Shown here: positions 26,839-36,186 of the stretch, in pieces
How the letters are laid out: each line of letters opens with the position of its first letter
Numbering within the stretch: the stretch's first letter is position 1
From: UKL13-2 sp031414695
GTDB lineage: Bacteria; Pseudomonadota; Gammaproteobacteria; Burkholderiales; Usitatibacteraceae
DNA length: 64,000 nucleotides
Reading direction: 5' to 3'
Assembly: GCA_031414695.1 (NCBI GenBank)
Contig: JANNWG010000017.1
Location: forward strand, 1 to 64,000
Program-made: the position numbers and the translations under genes
The notes under the pieces: model-generated
The model's input: the letters and a program-made list of their open reading frames with translations, nothing else
Told to the model about the DNA's origin: nothing
Databases searched by the model: none

Positions 26839-26928
26839 CCTGCTCAAATCAGCACGAATTTGGTTGATTCCACTGACATCAGCATGACACAGTAAAATGC
26901 ACCATTAACGACTCTTTACCACTACAAC

Positions 26929-28335
26929 ATGTCCACCCGCCAACTCTCCTGCCAAGCCATCCTCAACAATCAAGCCGAAGCCGAAACGCCCATCACAATC
27001 AAAGGTTGGGTGAAAACGCGGCGCGATTCTAAGGCCGGCATTTCGTTCGTGAATGTCTCGGATGGCTCATGCTTTCATCCGGTGCAAGTGGTCGCGCCGA
27101 ATACGCTCTCTAACTATGCAGATGAAGTGCAGCGACTCACCGCGGGCTGTGCAGTCGAGTGCACTGGCGTAGTCGTGCCATCGGGCGCGAAGGGTCAGCC
27201 ATTTGAAATGCAGGCCACCGAGATTAAAGTGATTGGTTGGGTCGAAGACCCCGATACGTATCCGATACAACCTAAAGCGCATACGATGGAATTTTTGCGT
27301 GAGGTCGCGCATTTGCGGCCACGCACCAACACCATTAGTGCGGCCACCCGCGTCAGACATACGGTGGCGATGGCAATTCATCGGTTTTTTGATGAGCGAC
27401 GGTTTTTGTGGATTAACACACCGATCATCACGGCGAGCGATGCCGAGGGGGCAGGTGAATTATTTCGTGTCTCCACGCTCGATATGGTGAATCCGCCAAA
27501 AACAGCGGATGGCAAAATTGATTTTTCAAAAGACTTTTTTGGCCGCGAAGCCTTCCTTACAGTCTCAGGGCAATTAAATGTTGAGACCTATTGCATGGCG
27601 CTCTCAAATGTTTATACCTTCGGCCCAACATTCCGTGCGGAGAATTCCAACACTTCGCGTCACTTGGCCGAATTTTGGATGATCGAGCCTGAGATCGCGT
27701 TTGCCGATTTGGCTGATGATGCCACGCTCGCTGAGGCGTTATTGAAATACGTTTTCAAAGCGGTGCTCGATGAACGTGCGGACGACATGGCGTTTTTTGA
27801 TGAGCGTATTGAGAAAGGCATCGTCACAAAACTTGAAAATATTGTGAAGTCAGAATTTGTGCGAATGGACTACACCGAGGCGATTAAAATTTTAGAAAAT
27901 TGCAAAGAAAAATTTGAGTACCCCGTGAAGTGGGGCATTGATTTGCAGTCCGAGCATGAGCGCTACTTGGCGGAGAAACACGTCAATGGCCCCTTGGTAT
28001 TAATGAACTATCCAAAAGAAATTAAAGCGTTTTATATGCGCTTGAATGACGACAATAAAACGGTCGCCGCGATGGATGTATTGGCGCCCGGCATCGGCGA
28101 GATTATCGGCGGCTCGCAGCGTGAAGAGCGGCTTGATGTGCTTGACGCACGCATGATTGAGGCAGGGCTTGACCCCGCGCACTACAGTTGGTATCGCGAT
28201 TTGCGTCGTTACGGCACTGTTCCTCACGCGGGCTTTGGACTAGGCTTTGAGCGCACTATTTCGTATGCGACTGGCTTATCAAATGTACGTGACGTAATTC
28301 CATTTCCACGCACACCAGGCAGCGCGCGTTACTAA
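26929..28335 (+). CDS. asnS: Asparaginyl-tRNA synthetase
   Basis: A 468-residue class IIb aminoacyl-tRNA synthetase that charges tRNA-Asn. An N-terminal OB fold (IKGWVKTRRDSKAGISFVNV) binds the anticodon. The catalytic core has class II motif 2 (FGPTFRAENSNTSRHLAEFW) and motif 3 (GFGLGFERTISY). MIEPEI is also diagnostic of AsnRS. Length matches the E. coli enzyme (466). It heads a plus-strand group with the carbonic anhydrase gene (6 bases on) and the M20 peptidase gene. Confidence 0.96.
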   Translation: MSTRQLSCQAILNNQAEAETPITIKGWVKTRRDSKAGISFVNVSDGSCFHPVQVVAPNTLSNYADEVQRLTAGCAVECTGVVVPSGAKGQPFEMQATEIKVIGWVEDPDTYPIQPKAHTMEFLREVAHLRPRTNTISAATRVRHTVAMAIHRFFDERRFLWINTPIITASDAEGAGELFRVSTLDMVNPPKTADGKIDFSKDFFGREAFLTVSGQLNVETYCMALSNVYTFGPTFRAENSNTSRHLAEFWMIEPEIAFADLADDATLAEALLKYVFKAVLDERADDMAFFDERIEKGIVTKLENIVKSEFVRMDYTEAIKILENCKEKFEYPVKWGIDLQSEHERYLAEKHVNGPLVLMNYPKEIKAFYMRLNDDNKTVAAMDVLAPGIGEIIGGSQREERLDVLDARMIEAGLDPAHYSWYRDLRRYGTVPHAGFGLGFERTISYATGLSNVRDVIPFPRTPGSARY

Positions 28336-28341
28336 GTCATC

Positions 28342-28998
28342 ATGTCGCTCATTGATCAAAATCTTGACAGTTTGTTCCGCAATAATCAGGCGTGGTCAGA
28401 ACGTACCCGCGCGGATAATCCGCATTTTTTTGATTCCCTCGCCAAGCAGCAAACCCCCAAGTATTTGTGGATCGGTTGTTCAGATAGTCGCGTACCCGCC
28501 AATGAAATTGTCGGCCTCATGCCGGGCGAAGTGTTCGTCCATCGTAATATTGCAAATGTGGTGGTACATACAGATCTAAATTGTTTATCAGTGATTCAAT
28601 TTGCGGTGGATGTTTTAAAAGTGGAGCACATCATGGTCGTAGGCCACCACGGCTGCGGCGGCGTGCGCGCGGCGTTATTTGATGAGCGGCTCGGTTTGGT
28701 GGATAACTGGCTGCATCATATTCATGACGTGCGAGATAAACACGTTGAGGCATTGGCGGCAATTGGTTTGGACAATAATCGCGTGAATCGTTTATGTGAA
28801 TTAAACGTGATCGAGCAAGTCGCTAACGTCTGCCAAACAACGATTGTGCGTGACGCATGGGATCGCGGCCAAGATTTAGCCGTGCATGGCTGGGTTTATA
28901 GTTTGCAAGATGGCTTGCTGCGCGATTTGCGCGTCACCCTCACGCATCGACCTCAGTCAGCAGAATTTTTCACCACCGCGATTACAGCGCTAGCTTAA
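28342..28998 (+). CDS. can: Beta-class carbonic anhydrase
   Basis: A 218-residue cytosolic zinc enzyme that interconverts CO2 and bicarbonate. Zinc ligands and the Asp-Arg dyad are intact: WIGCSDSRVP (Cys46, Asp48, Arg50) and VVGHHGCGGV (His102, Cys105). Length matches E. coli Can (220). It starts 6 bases after asnS, so it is likely in the same transcript. Confidence 0.95.
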   Translation: MSLIDQNLDSLFRNNQAWSERTRADNPHFFDSLAKQQTPKYLWIGCSDSRVPANEIVGLMPGEVFVHRNIANVVVHTDLNCLSVIQFAVDVLKVEHIMVVGHHGCGGVRAALFDERLGLVDNWLHHIHDVRDKHVEALAAIGLDNNRVNRLCELNVIEQVANVCQTTIVRDAWDRGQDLAVHGWVYSLQDGLLRDLRVTLTHRPQSAEFFTTAITALA

Positions 28999-29019
28999 TT
29001 TTTTTAAGAAAGACAAATC

Positions 29020-30498
29020 ATGACCGCACGCGACGCCATTCCACAGCTATCACTGAATCACAGCCAGCTTGTTGCTGATGTTGATCAGAAATGGGACGAT
29101 GAAATTATTCCTGCACTTTCGCACTACATCACACTGCCTGCTCTGTCTCCTGGCTTTGATGCCAATTGGGCTGCGCACGGTCATCTTGCTAAAGCAGTGG
29201 AAGAGGCGCGCGCATGGGTTGCTGCACAACAAGTCAATGGGTTAACGCTGGAAGTCATACAGATCGAAGGCCGTACGCCAGTGTTATTTTTCGATATTCC
29301 TGCTACTGATGTAAACGGTAGCGATAAGACAATACTTTTCTACGGACACCTCGATAAACAGCCTGAAATGGTCGGCTGGCGTGAAGGCTTAGGCGCGTGG
29401 AAACCTGTTTATGAAGATGGCAAACTTTACGGTCGCGGTGGCGCAGATGATGGCTATGCGGTCTTTGCTGCGCTCGCCGCAATCACTGCGCTGGACAAAC
29501 AAAATGTGCCACGCCCGCGCTGCTTAGGACTAATTGAAACTTGCGAGGAGAGCGGCAGCTATGATTTGCCCGCCTACCTAGATTGCCTAGCGCCGCGCAT
29601 GGGCAATGTCGGGCTGGTTGTCGCACTTGACTCTGGCGCAGGTAATTACGATCAGCTCTGGGTCACGACATCATTGCGCGGCCTAGTCAATGGCACGCTA
29701 ACGGTGAATATGCTGACGGAGGGCGTGCACTCTGGGGATGCCGGTGGTGTCGTACCATCGAGTTTTCGCGTTGCGCGGTTGTTGCTGGATCGTATTGATG
29801 ATTCGCGAACAGGTGTAGTCAAGCCATCCGCGTTTAATTGCGCCATTCCACATGAGCGCATCGCGCAGGCGACCCAAGCCGCAGAAATTTTGGGCGAAGC
29901 CATGTGGCAGCGTTTTCCATGGGATAGCTGTTGTGGCGACGATGGTAAATTTGTCTTCGTGCAGCCCACCACGCGCGACCCTGTGGAGTTAATTTTGAAT
30001 CGCACGTGGCGTGCGGCATTAGCTGTGGTCGGAGCAGATGGCCTGCCGCCAATCGCCACAGCGGGCAATGTGCAGCGCCCCTACACCGCGTTGAAATTAT
30101 CACTTCGCTTACCGCCACTGGTGAATGCAGATGAGGCCGCAAAAATCCTTAAACAAACGCTCGAAACCGATGCGCCATACAGCGCCAAGGTAACGTTTCA
30201 ATACGAGCAAGCCGCAACCGGCTGGAATGCACCTGCCACCGCGCCTTGGCTCACTGCATTGCTCGATAGTGCCTCGCAAACCAGCTTTGGCAAACCTGCC
30301 GCCTACCTAGGCGAAGGCGGCACCATTCCATTTATGGGCATGCTCGGTGCAAAATTTCCCGATGCGCAAATCGTTGTTACCGGTGTACTCGGCCCAAAAT
30401 CAAACGCCCACGGGCCGAATGAATTTTTACATGTGCCGTATGCGAAGAAACTAACGGCGGCGGTCGCGATATTGGTGGCGGGCATGCCTGTCAGTTAA
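29020..30498 (+). CDS. M20-family metallopeptidase
   Basis: A 492-residue cytosolic dinuclear zinc hydrolase. The first metal His-Asp lies in YGHLDKQPEM, the bridging Asp in YGRGGADDGYA, and the catalytic Glu-Glu in ETCEESGSYD. The dimerisation domain and a final His block (NAHGPNEFLHV) are present. It resembles M20 dipeptidases and carnosinase-like enzymes. Long N- and C-terminal extensions compared with ArgE/DapE fit that subgroup. It lies 21 bases after the carbonic anhydrase gene. The substrate cannot be read from sequence. Confidence 0.9.
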   Translation: MTARDAIPQLSLNHSQLVADVDQKWDDEIIPALSHYITLPALSPGFDANWAAHGHLAKAVEEARAWVAAQQVNGLTLEVIQIEGRTPVLFFDIPATDVNGSDKTILFYGHLDKQPEMVGWREGLGAWKPVYEDGKLYGRGGADDGYAVFAALAAITALDKQNVPRPRCLGLIETCEESGSYDLPAYLDCLAPRMGNVGLVVALDSGAGNYDQLWVTTSLRGLVNGTLTVNMLTEGVHSGDAGGVVPSSFRVARLLLDRIDDSRTGVVKPSAFNCAIPHERIAQATQAAEILGEAMWQRFPWDSCCGDDGKFVFVQPTTRDPVELILNRTWRAALAVVGADGLPPIATAGNVQRPYTALKLSLRLPPLVNADEAAKILKQTLETDAPYSAKVTFQYEQAATGWNAPATAPWLTALLDSASQTSFGKPAAYLGEGGTIPFMGMLGAKFPDAQIVVTGVLGPKSNAHGPNEFLHVPYAKKLTAAVAILVAGMPVS

Positions 30499-30503
30499 TT
30501 GGC

Positions 30504-30570
30504 AAACTCGCCTATTGATGAGCGTTTTGGGGTGATATGTGCTCGAAGTAACCGTGAATAGGCGAGTTTA
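30504..30570. repeat. Family A palindrome, copy 7
   Basis: AAACTCGCCTATTGATGAGC and GAATAGGCGAGTTTA form the arms. It begins 5 bases after the M20 peptidase stop and precedes the promoter of the stress operon. Confidence 0.85.
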
Positions 30571-30598
30571 GCAGCTTAGTGGACACCTTCTTTTGTTT

Positions 30599-30637
30599 GA
30601 ATACGTTTGTTGACATTTGTATTCATTCGTATATAGT
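30599..30637 (+). promoter_or_regulatory. Promoter with overlapping inverted repeat for the 30.6-34.2 kb operon
   Basis: TTGACA (30610-30615) and TATAGT (30632-30637) are 16 bases apart, a near-consensus sigma-70 promoter. An inverted repeat GAATAC (30599-30604) / GTATTC (30619-30624) spans the -35 box and could be an operator. Transcription would begin at about 30644, only 2-3 bases before the ATG at 30647, implying a leaderless or very short leader mRNA. Confidence 0.6.
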
Positions 30638-30646
30638 TCATGAATT

Positions 30647-31159
30647 ATGAGTCAAGACACCAAATTCACTAACACAATGGTTCCCGTTTCTGGAAGACTG
30701 CCGGAGCCGTTATACCATTGGCTTTCGACATTGCCAATGGACAGTGCGACGACGGTAAGTGACAAAGTGCGCGTTGCGGTCTCAACATTAAAGCGGTTAC
30801 ATGATGGCGACTCAGACTATATGGGGGCGCTGGCGATGCAGCGCGATCTTGGTCGCACGACCCGCGATCAAATTGCCACACTAGAAAGAGCGCAAGGCGT
30901 GCATTCAGCGGTATTGGCGGCATTTTCAGATCACTTGCCAGAGTTAATGGCTACCTTAAATTCAGCGCAAGTCACGACCGCCAAGCAGGCGAGTGAGCTT
31001 GAGGCGCAATTAGTGCGACGGTTATTTCAACTGACTGAGTCAATGTTGCGACAGGCTGTTACCGCTGAGGCGGCAGCGTTTGATGTCAAGGTTGTGCATA
31101 AACAAGCGCCACGTTTTACTGACTTGGTACAAGCAATTATTTCTAACAATCCTAAATAA
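30647..31159 (+). CDS. RHH-like regulatory protein of the PspA-YqiJ-YqiK operon
   Basis: A 170-residue protein I do not recognise by name. The N-terminal part (MVPVSGRLPEPLYHWLSTL, then ATTVSDKVRVAVSTLKRL) has a strand-helix-helix pattern like ribbon-helix-helix DNA-binding proteins. The rest is helical. It is the first gene of the operon with a putative operator over its promoter, so autoregulation is plausible but unproven. The stop overlaps the Shine-Dalgarno sequence (AGGAG) of the PspA-like gene. Confidence 0.55.
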   Translation: MSQDTKFTNTMVPVSGRLPEPLYHWLSTLPMDSATTVSDKVRVAVSTLKRLHDGDSDYMGALAMQRDLGRTTRDQIATLERAQGVHSAVLAAFSDHLPELMATLNSAQVTTAKQASELEAQLVRRLFQLTESMLRQAVTAEAAAFDVKVVHKQAPRFTDLVQAIISNNPK

Positions 31160-31169
31160 GGAGATCGAC

Positions 31170-31841
31170 ATGGCTGATTCACTTAAAACACGTGTAGCAC
31201 GCATCATTGCTGGTGGCGCACATGCACTAATAGACAAAATTGAAGATGCAGCACCAGTCGCTATGCTAGAGCAATCAGTACGCGAAGTGGACGCAATCAT
31301 CGATGAAGTGCGTGCAGAGCTTGGGCTCATTGCCGCTAATCGGCATCTCGCACAGCAACAACACCTCAATCTTAACCGCGAACACGAACAACTCGCGGCC
31401 TCCATTGCCACCGCGCTAACTGAGTCACGTGATGATCTCGCCAAAACAGCCATCTCGCGGCAACTAGATATTGAAGCGCAACTGCCAATATTGGAAACAA
31501 GCCTTGCAGAATTAGGCGCGCGCGAAAAAGAAATGTCAGGCTTTGTTGATGCGTTGCTGAGTAAGAAGCGCGAAATGGAAACCGCCATTCGTGATTTTGA
31601 ATCTTCACGCCGCACAGCAGATGCTAATACTGCAATGACGGCAAATGCCACCAATAAAATGGGTGCAAAACTCGATGCCGCACAATCTGCGTTTGATCGT
31701 ACCTATCAACGCCAGTCTGGGCTAACACCAGCGGCGCGCGGTGCAACATTAGAGCAAGCCGCAAGACTGAAAGAATTAAATGATATGGTGCGAGACAACA
31801 AAATTACCGAACGTCTTCAAGCACTTAAAACCAACCAATAA
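31170..31841 (+). CDS. PspA/IM30-family membrane stress protein
   Basis: A 224-residue, almost wholly helical protein. It has the PspA pattern of an N-terminal amphipathic helix (SLKTRVARIIAGGAHALIDK), then EDAAPVAMLEQSVREVDAII and long coiled coils ending near KITERLQALKTNQ. PspA/IM30 proteins form ESCRT-III-like scaffolds on the inner face of the cytoplasmic membrane and stabilise it under stress. AAGGAG 6 bases before ATG 31170 fixes the start. YqiJ begins 5 bases after the stop. Confidence 0.85.
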   Translation: MADSLKTRVARIIAGGAHALIDKIEDAAPVAMLEQSVREVDAIIDEVRAELGLIAANRHLAQQQHLNLNREHEQLAASIATALTESRDDLAKTAISRQLDIEAQLPILETSLAELGAREKEMSGFVDALLSKKREMETAIRDFESSRRTADANTAMTANATNKMGAKLDAAQSAFDRTYQRQSGLTPAARGATLEQAARLKELNDMVRDNKITERLQALKTNQ

Positions 31842-31846
31842 AGCCA

Positions 31847-32467
31847 ATGCTAATTTTCACTGCCCCAGAAACGTGGCCATTTGCCAGTGCACTAGTCGTG
31901 ATGGTTGGACTCAGTGTCGTCGAAGGTGTTGGCCTTTTTATGGCGTCCAGCCCATCCAATCTACTTGACAGTTTGATACCCGACTCAATTGACGGCCCAA
32001 ACGGTCCGCTAGGCTGGTTGCATGTAGGCAAAGTGCCCATCTTGGTACTGCTTATTTTATTTCTGACTGGTTTTGCAATTTGTGGCTATGCAGTACAGGC
32101 TATTGCGGTTGCAATTACGGGCGGTCTCTTGCCTGCGTGGTTAACCACTATTCCGGCAGTATTTACTGGCATATCGACAGTGCGCGGCATTGGCGCTTTG
32201 CTTGCAAGGATTGTTCCCAGTGATGAGTCGTCATCAGTGAGTGAGCAATCCTTAATTGGCCGTGTTGCGGTGGTAATACAAGGGCGCGCAACAGCAGACC
32301 TAGCTGCCCAAGCCAAGGTGCGCGATGTTAACGGTGGCATGCACTATGTGATGGTGGTACCAGACATTAACGACCAAGCATTTGAAGAAGGCAACACAGT
32401 GTTACTTGTTAAAAAAGTTGGCGCACGTTATCGTTGTATTGCCAATCCTCACCCTGAACTTTTATAG
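31847..32467 (+). CDS. yqiJ: YqiJ-like inner-membrane protein (NfeD/OB-fold type)
   Basis: A 206-residue protein resembling E. coli YqiJ in length and layout. It has three or more hydrophobic helices (about 12-33, 65-85, 88-125), the conserved LHVGKVPILVLLILFLTGF, then a C-terminal OB-like domain (LIGRVAVVIQGRAT, EEGNTVLLVKKVGARY). NfeD-like partners typically work with flotillins, and the flotillin gene follows 66 bases on. Confidence 0.85.
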   Translation: MLIFTAPETWPFASALVVMVGLSVVEGVGLFMASSPSNLLDSLIPDSIDGPNGPLGWLHVGKVPILVLLILFLTGFAICGYAVQAIAVAITGGLLPAWLTTIPAVFTGISTVRGIGALLARIVPSDESSSVSEQSLIGRVAVVIQGRATADLAAQAKVRDVNGGMHYVMVVPDINDQAFEEGNTVLLVKKVGARYRCIANPHPELL

Positions 32468-32533
32468 AAGAAGTCAACTATTAATGCTTGGCTAAGCCAG
32501 CAATTCGTAATACCAAACAAGGGAGCGTTTCAC

Positions 32534-34243
32534 ATGCCATTAGACACACTACTCAATATCGCTATTCCAGCCGGAATTGCATTATTTGCCCTGCTGTTCA
32601 TAGGGCTTGTCTTTGCGCGTCTTTATCATCGTGCAACCAAAGAAACCGCATTCGTTAGAACTGGGCTAGGCGGACAAAAAGTCATCATGGATGGCGGTGC
32701 GATCGTGTTGCCAATTTTTCATGAAATCATTCCCGTCAATATGAATACCTTGAAATTAGAGGTGTTTCGCAAGGAAGAACAAAGTCTCATTGCGCTAGAT
32801 CGTATGCGTGTGGATGTGGCTGCTGCTTTTTTTGTGCGCGTTAAACAAGTCGCTGAATCGGTTAGCACCGCTGCCCAGACGTTAGGACGTAAAACCATGG
32901 CGCCCTCCGAGCTTCGCACCTTGGTTGAGGATAAATTTGTTGACGCGTTACGCGCAACAGCCGCGACAATGACCATGCAAGAGCTACAAGATAAGCGCCG
33001 CGAATTTGTACAAGCAGTACAAAACGCAGTTGCTGAAGACCTTGAAAAAAACGGCTTAGAGCTAGAGTCAGTTTCGTTAACAAGTCTAGATCAAACAGCT
33101 AAAGAGTTTTTTAACCCAAGCAATGCATTTGATGCTGAAGGATTGACCAAACTAACGCAAGAAACAGAAACACGCCGCAAACGTCGTAACGACATTGAGC
33201 AAGATACAGAAGTACAAGTACGCACAAAAAATCTTGAAGCTGAACGTCTAAAACTCGACATTATTAAAGAGCAAGAATTAGCCACCCTGACGCAAAAACG
33301 CGATATTTCAAATGCTACCGCCCAGCAAGTCGCAGAAATTGCAAAAATCGAAGCGGAGCGCCAACGCGAAGCTGAAGAAGTTCGAATCAATGCCGATAGG
33401 CTGGTGAAAGAACGCAAAATCGAAGCAGACCGTACTGTCAACAATGCTGAGATTGATAAAAATTTATCAATCCAAAAAAAGCAAATTGAATCTGATCGTG
33501 AAACGCAAATTAAGCGAGCAGAGCAGCGCCAATCAATAGAAATTGCCAATCAAGAAGCGGCAATTGCGATTGCTAAAAAATCAGAAGAGCAATCGCAAGC
33601 TGAAGCAGCAGCAAATATTGCGCTAGCCGAATCCGTTCGAGCCGAAGAACATGTGAACACCGCGCGAGAAGTTGCCATTGCTGAACGCAGCAAATCGATT
33701 CAGTTAATTGACGCCTCACGCGAAGCTGAACAGCAAGCACTTGCGGTAACAGTTGCCGCCGAAGCAGAACGTAGCGCCGCTGAGAACCGTGCACTAGCTG
33801 TGAGAACTGAAGCTGATGCCGGACGTGCAGCGGCCCTTGCACAAGCAGAAGGTATCGCCGCAATCAACGAGGCTAAGAACAAACTAAATGCGGCACAGAT
33901 TGATCTGGCGATTCGGATGCAACTGATTCAGTCATTGCCGCAGATTATTGAGCAAGCATCTAAACCAATGGAAAAAATTGACTCAATTCGCCTGTTTCAA
34001 GTGAATGGTTTAGGGATGGGTGGCACTGGCAGTGCAGGCACTGAAAATACGCAATCTAGCGGCGGTACTTTGCCGGAGCAGGTGATGAATTCAGCGCTAC
34101 AGTATCAAGTCGCCAAACCTATCGTTGACGCCATCATGAAAGATGCTGGCCTCTCTAATCCAACGCTGACTGGTATATCGCAGACGTTGGCAGAGATGGT
34201 TGTGCCTACCGCTGAGAAAAAATCGCAGAATTCAAATGATTGA
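32534..34243 (+). CDS. yqiK: Flotillin-like protein YqiK
   Basis: A 569-residue protein with an N-terminal transmembrane helix (IAIPAGIALFALLFIGLVFA) and an SPFH/band-7 domain (about 30-200, with TGLGGQKVIMDGGAIVLPIF). A very long coiled-coil flotillin region follows, rich in Ala-Glu (about 200-450), and a Gly-rich linker (LGMGGTGSAGT). Flotillins assemble into membrane microdomain scaffolds. Order and spacing with yqiJ match the E. coli yqiJ-yqiK pair. A GGGAG Shine-Dalgarno precedes the ATG. It is the last gene of the operon, convergent with the ABC exporter gene. Confidence 0.93.
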   Translation: MPLDTLLNIAIPAGIALFALLFIGLVFARLYHRATKETAFVRTGLGGQKVIMDGGAIVLPIFHEIIPVNMNTLKLEVFRKEEQSLIALDRMRVDVAAAFFVRVKQVAESVSTAAQTLGRKTMAPSELRTLVEDKFVDALRATAATMTMQELQDKRREFVQAVQNAVAEDLEKNGLELESVSLTSLDQTAKEFFNPSNAFDAEGLTKLTQETETRRKRRNDIEQDTEVQVRTKNLEAERLKLDIIKEQELATLTQKRDISNATAQQVAEIAKIEAERQREAEEVRINADRLVKERKIEADRTVNNAEIDKNLSIQKKQIESDRETQIKRAEQRQSIEIANQEAAIAIAKKSEEQSQAEAAANIALAESVRAEEHVNTAREVAIAERSKSIQLIDASREAEQQALAVTVAAEAERSAAENRALAVRTEADAGRAAALAQAEGIAAINEAKNKLNAAQIDLAIRMQLIQSLPQIIEQASKPMEKIDSIRLFQVNGLGMGGTGSAGTENTQSSGGTLPEQVMNSALQYQVAKPIVDAIMKDAGLSNPTLTGISQTLAEMVVPTAEKKSQNSND

Positions 34244-34268
34244 TTTAGCGGTTAAGACGTAGAGAGCT

Positions 34269-36107
34269 TCAATCTTCCTCCCCCAAAAACCCACCACTCT
34301 GATGCGCCCATAGTCTTGCATAGAGGCCGTTCATCGTCAGTAGGGTTTGGTGGCTGCCTTCTTCTACGATCTGTCCTTTATCCATCACGATGAGCCTATC
34401 CATCGCGGCGATAGTAGAGAGCCGATGCGCGATGGCGACCACCGTTTTGCCTTCCATCAAACGGTAAAGGCTTTCTTGAATCGCGGCCTCTACTTCTGAA
34501 TCTAATGCGGAGGTCGCCTCATCAAGCAGCAATATCGGTGCGTCTTTGAGCATGACGCGCGCGATGGCGATGCGTTGGCGCTGGCCACCTGAGAGTTTGA
34601 CGCCGCGCTCACCCACGTGCGCGTCGTAGGCGCGGCGATCTTTGGCATCTGCTAGATACTGAATAAAATCATCAGCTTCGGCGCGTTTGGCGGCGTGAAT
34701 CATGTCTTCATCATTAGCATCTGGTCGGCCATATAAAATATTGTCGCGCACTGAACGGTGCAATAAAGACGTATCTTGCGTGACCATGCCGACCTGCGCG
34801 CGTAGGCTGTCTTGCGTGACGTGTTTGATATCTTGTCCGTCAATCAACACGCGGCCTGCCTCCACATCGTAAAAACGCAGCAACAAATTTACCACCGTAG
34901 ATTTACCTGCGCCAGAGCGACCGACTAAGCCAATTTTTTCACCGGGCTTGATGGTGAATGATAAATTTTCAATCACACGTTTGGCGCTATCGACACTGCC
35001 GTATGAAAAATGCACGTGGTCAAATGTGACCTCTCCTTTTGTTACCGTCAATGGTTTTGCATCTGCCGCATCTAGCACTGTATGCGGCTTGGCGAGCGTG
35101 CTCATGCCATCGCGCACGGTGCCAATATGTTCAAAGAGCGCCGCGAATTCCCACATCACCCAATGCGATATCCCATTTAAGCGCAATGCCATTGCGGTGG
35201 CAGCGGCCACTGCGCCCACGCCCACTTGGTTTTGCGCCCATAGCCAAAGTGCGACGCCAGCCGTTGAGCCTATCAAAAATACGCTCATCATTTGATTCAC
35301 GATTTCAAAGCTAGAAATGAGTCGCCACTGCACATAAACCGTGGACATAAATTCTTGCATCGCACTTTTCACGTAGCTTGATTCACGATTCGCATGTGAG
35401 AATAATTTTACCGTCGCGATATTGGTATAGGCGTCCGTCACACGCCCGGTCATGAGAGACCTAGCATCAGCTTGCTTTTGTGCAATGTCACCCAAACGCG
35501 GCACGAAATAAATCAGCGCACAAATATAGAGGGTGAGCCAGCCAAAAAATGGCAGCAACATCCATAAATCAAAGCCGCCGACCACCGCCACCATCGTCAC
35601 AAAATAAATCAGCACAAATACCATGATGTCGGCCAAGATCATCCACACATCGCGCACCGCAAGTGCTGTTTGCATCACCTTAGTGGCGACGCGTCCAGCG
35701 AATTCATCTTGATAAAAACTCATACTCTGACCCAACATCATGCGATGAAAATTCCAGCGTAGTCGCATCGGAAAATTTCCCATCAATGTTTGATGTTTGG
35801 TCATCGCCTGTGCGGCGGCCAGCAGTGGGCTCGCGATTAATATCGCGCCGAGCAGCATTAAAGAAGTGCGATGCTCCGTTAAAAGTGTGGCAGGTGTGGC
35901 GGTCGCAAGCCAATCCACAATTTTGCCCAGCATCGCAAACAACATCGCTTCATACACGCCAATGGCCGCAGTGAAAAACGTCATTGCGCCGATGTAGGCG
36001 CGCGTGCCTTTGGTGGACGCCCAGAGAAAAGCAAAAAAACTTTTTGGCGGTGCGCTGGGGATAGCGGCGGGATACGGATCAACTAACTTTTCAAAATAAG
36101 AAAACAC
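34269..36107 (-). CDS. ABC exporter, fused permease and ATPase (MsbA-type half-transporter)
   Basis: A 612-residue inner-membrane protein. The membrane domain of about six helices spans about 40-330. The nucleotide-binding domain runs from about 360 to 600 with Walker A (VGRSGAGKSTVVN), signature LSGGQRQR, Walker B (ILLLDEATSALDSE) and the H-loop (VAIAHRLST). It works as a homodimer or with a partner to export lipids, drugs or peptides; the substrate is not readable. A GTG start is used at 36107. It is divergent from the GST gene 79 bases away. Confidence 0.92.
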   Translation of the reverse strand: MFSYFEKLVDPYPAAIPSAPPKSFFAFLWASTKGTRAYIGAMTFFTAAIGVYEAMLFAMLGKIVDWLATATPATLLTEHRTSLMLLGAILIASPLLAAAQAMTKHQTLMGNFPMRLRWNFHRMMLGQSMSFYQDEFAGRVATKVMQTALAVRDVWMILADIMVFVLIYFVTMVAVVGGFDLWMLLPFFGWLTLYICALIYFVPRLGDIAQKQADARSLMTGRVTDAYTNIATVKLFSHANRESSYVKSAMQEFMSTVYVQWRLISSFEIVNQMMSVFLIGSTAGVALWLWAQNQVGVGAVAAATAMALRLNGISHWVMWEFAALFEHIGTVRDGMSTLAKPHTVLDAADAKPLTVTKGEVTFDHVHFSYGSVDSAKRVIENLSFTIKPGEKIGLVGRSGAGKSTVVNLLLRFYDVEAGRVLIDGQDIKHVTQDSLRAQVGMVTQDTSLLHRSVRDNILYGRPDANDEDMIHAAKRAEADDFIQYLADAKDRRAYDAHVGERGVKLSGGQRQRIAIARVMLKDAPILLLDEATSALDSEVEAAIQESLYRLMEGKTVVAIAHRLSTIAAMDRLIVMDKGQIVEEGSHQTLLTMNGLYARLWAHQSGGFLGEED

Positions 36108-36186
36108 GGCACAACTCTTATGAAAAACTAAAAATGAGATGTTACGCTAGTAGTGTTAAATTTAATGACAAAACGCAAAGGAAAAT

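Noticed and set aside
28000..28227. Minus-strand frames over asnS and neighbouring genes
   Set aside because: They are shadows of strongly conserved genes.
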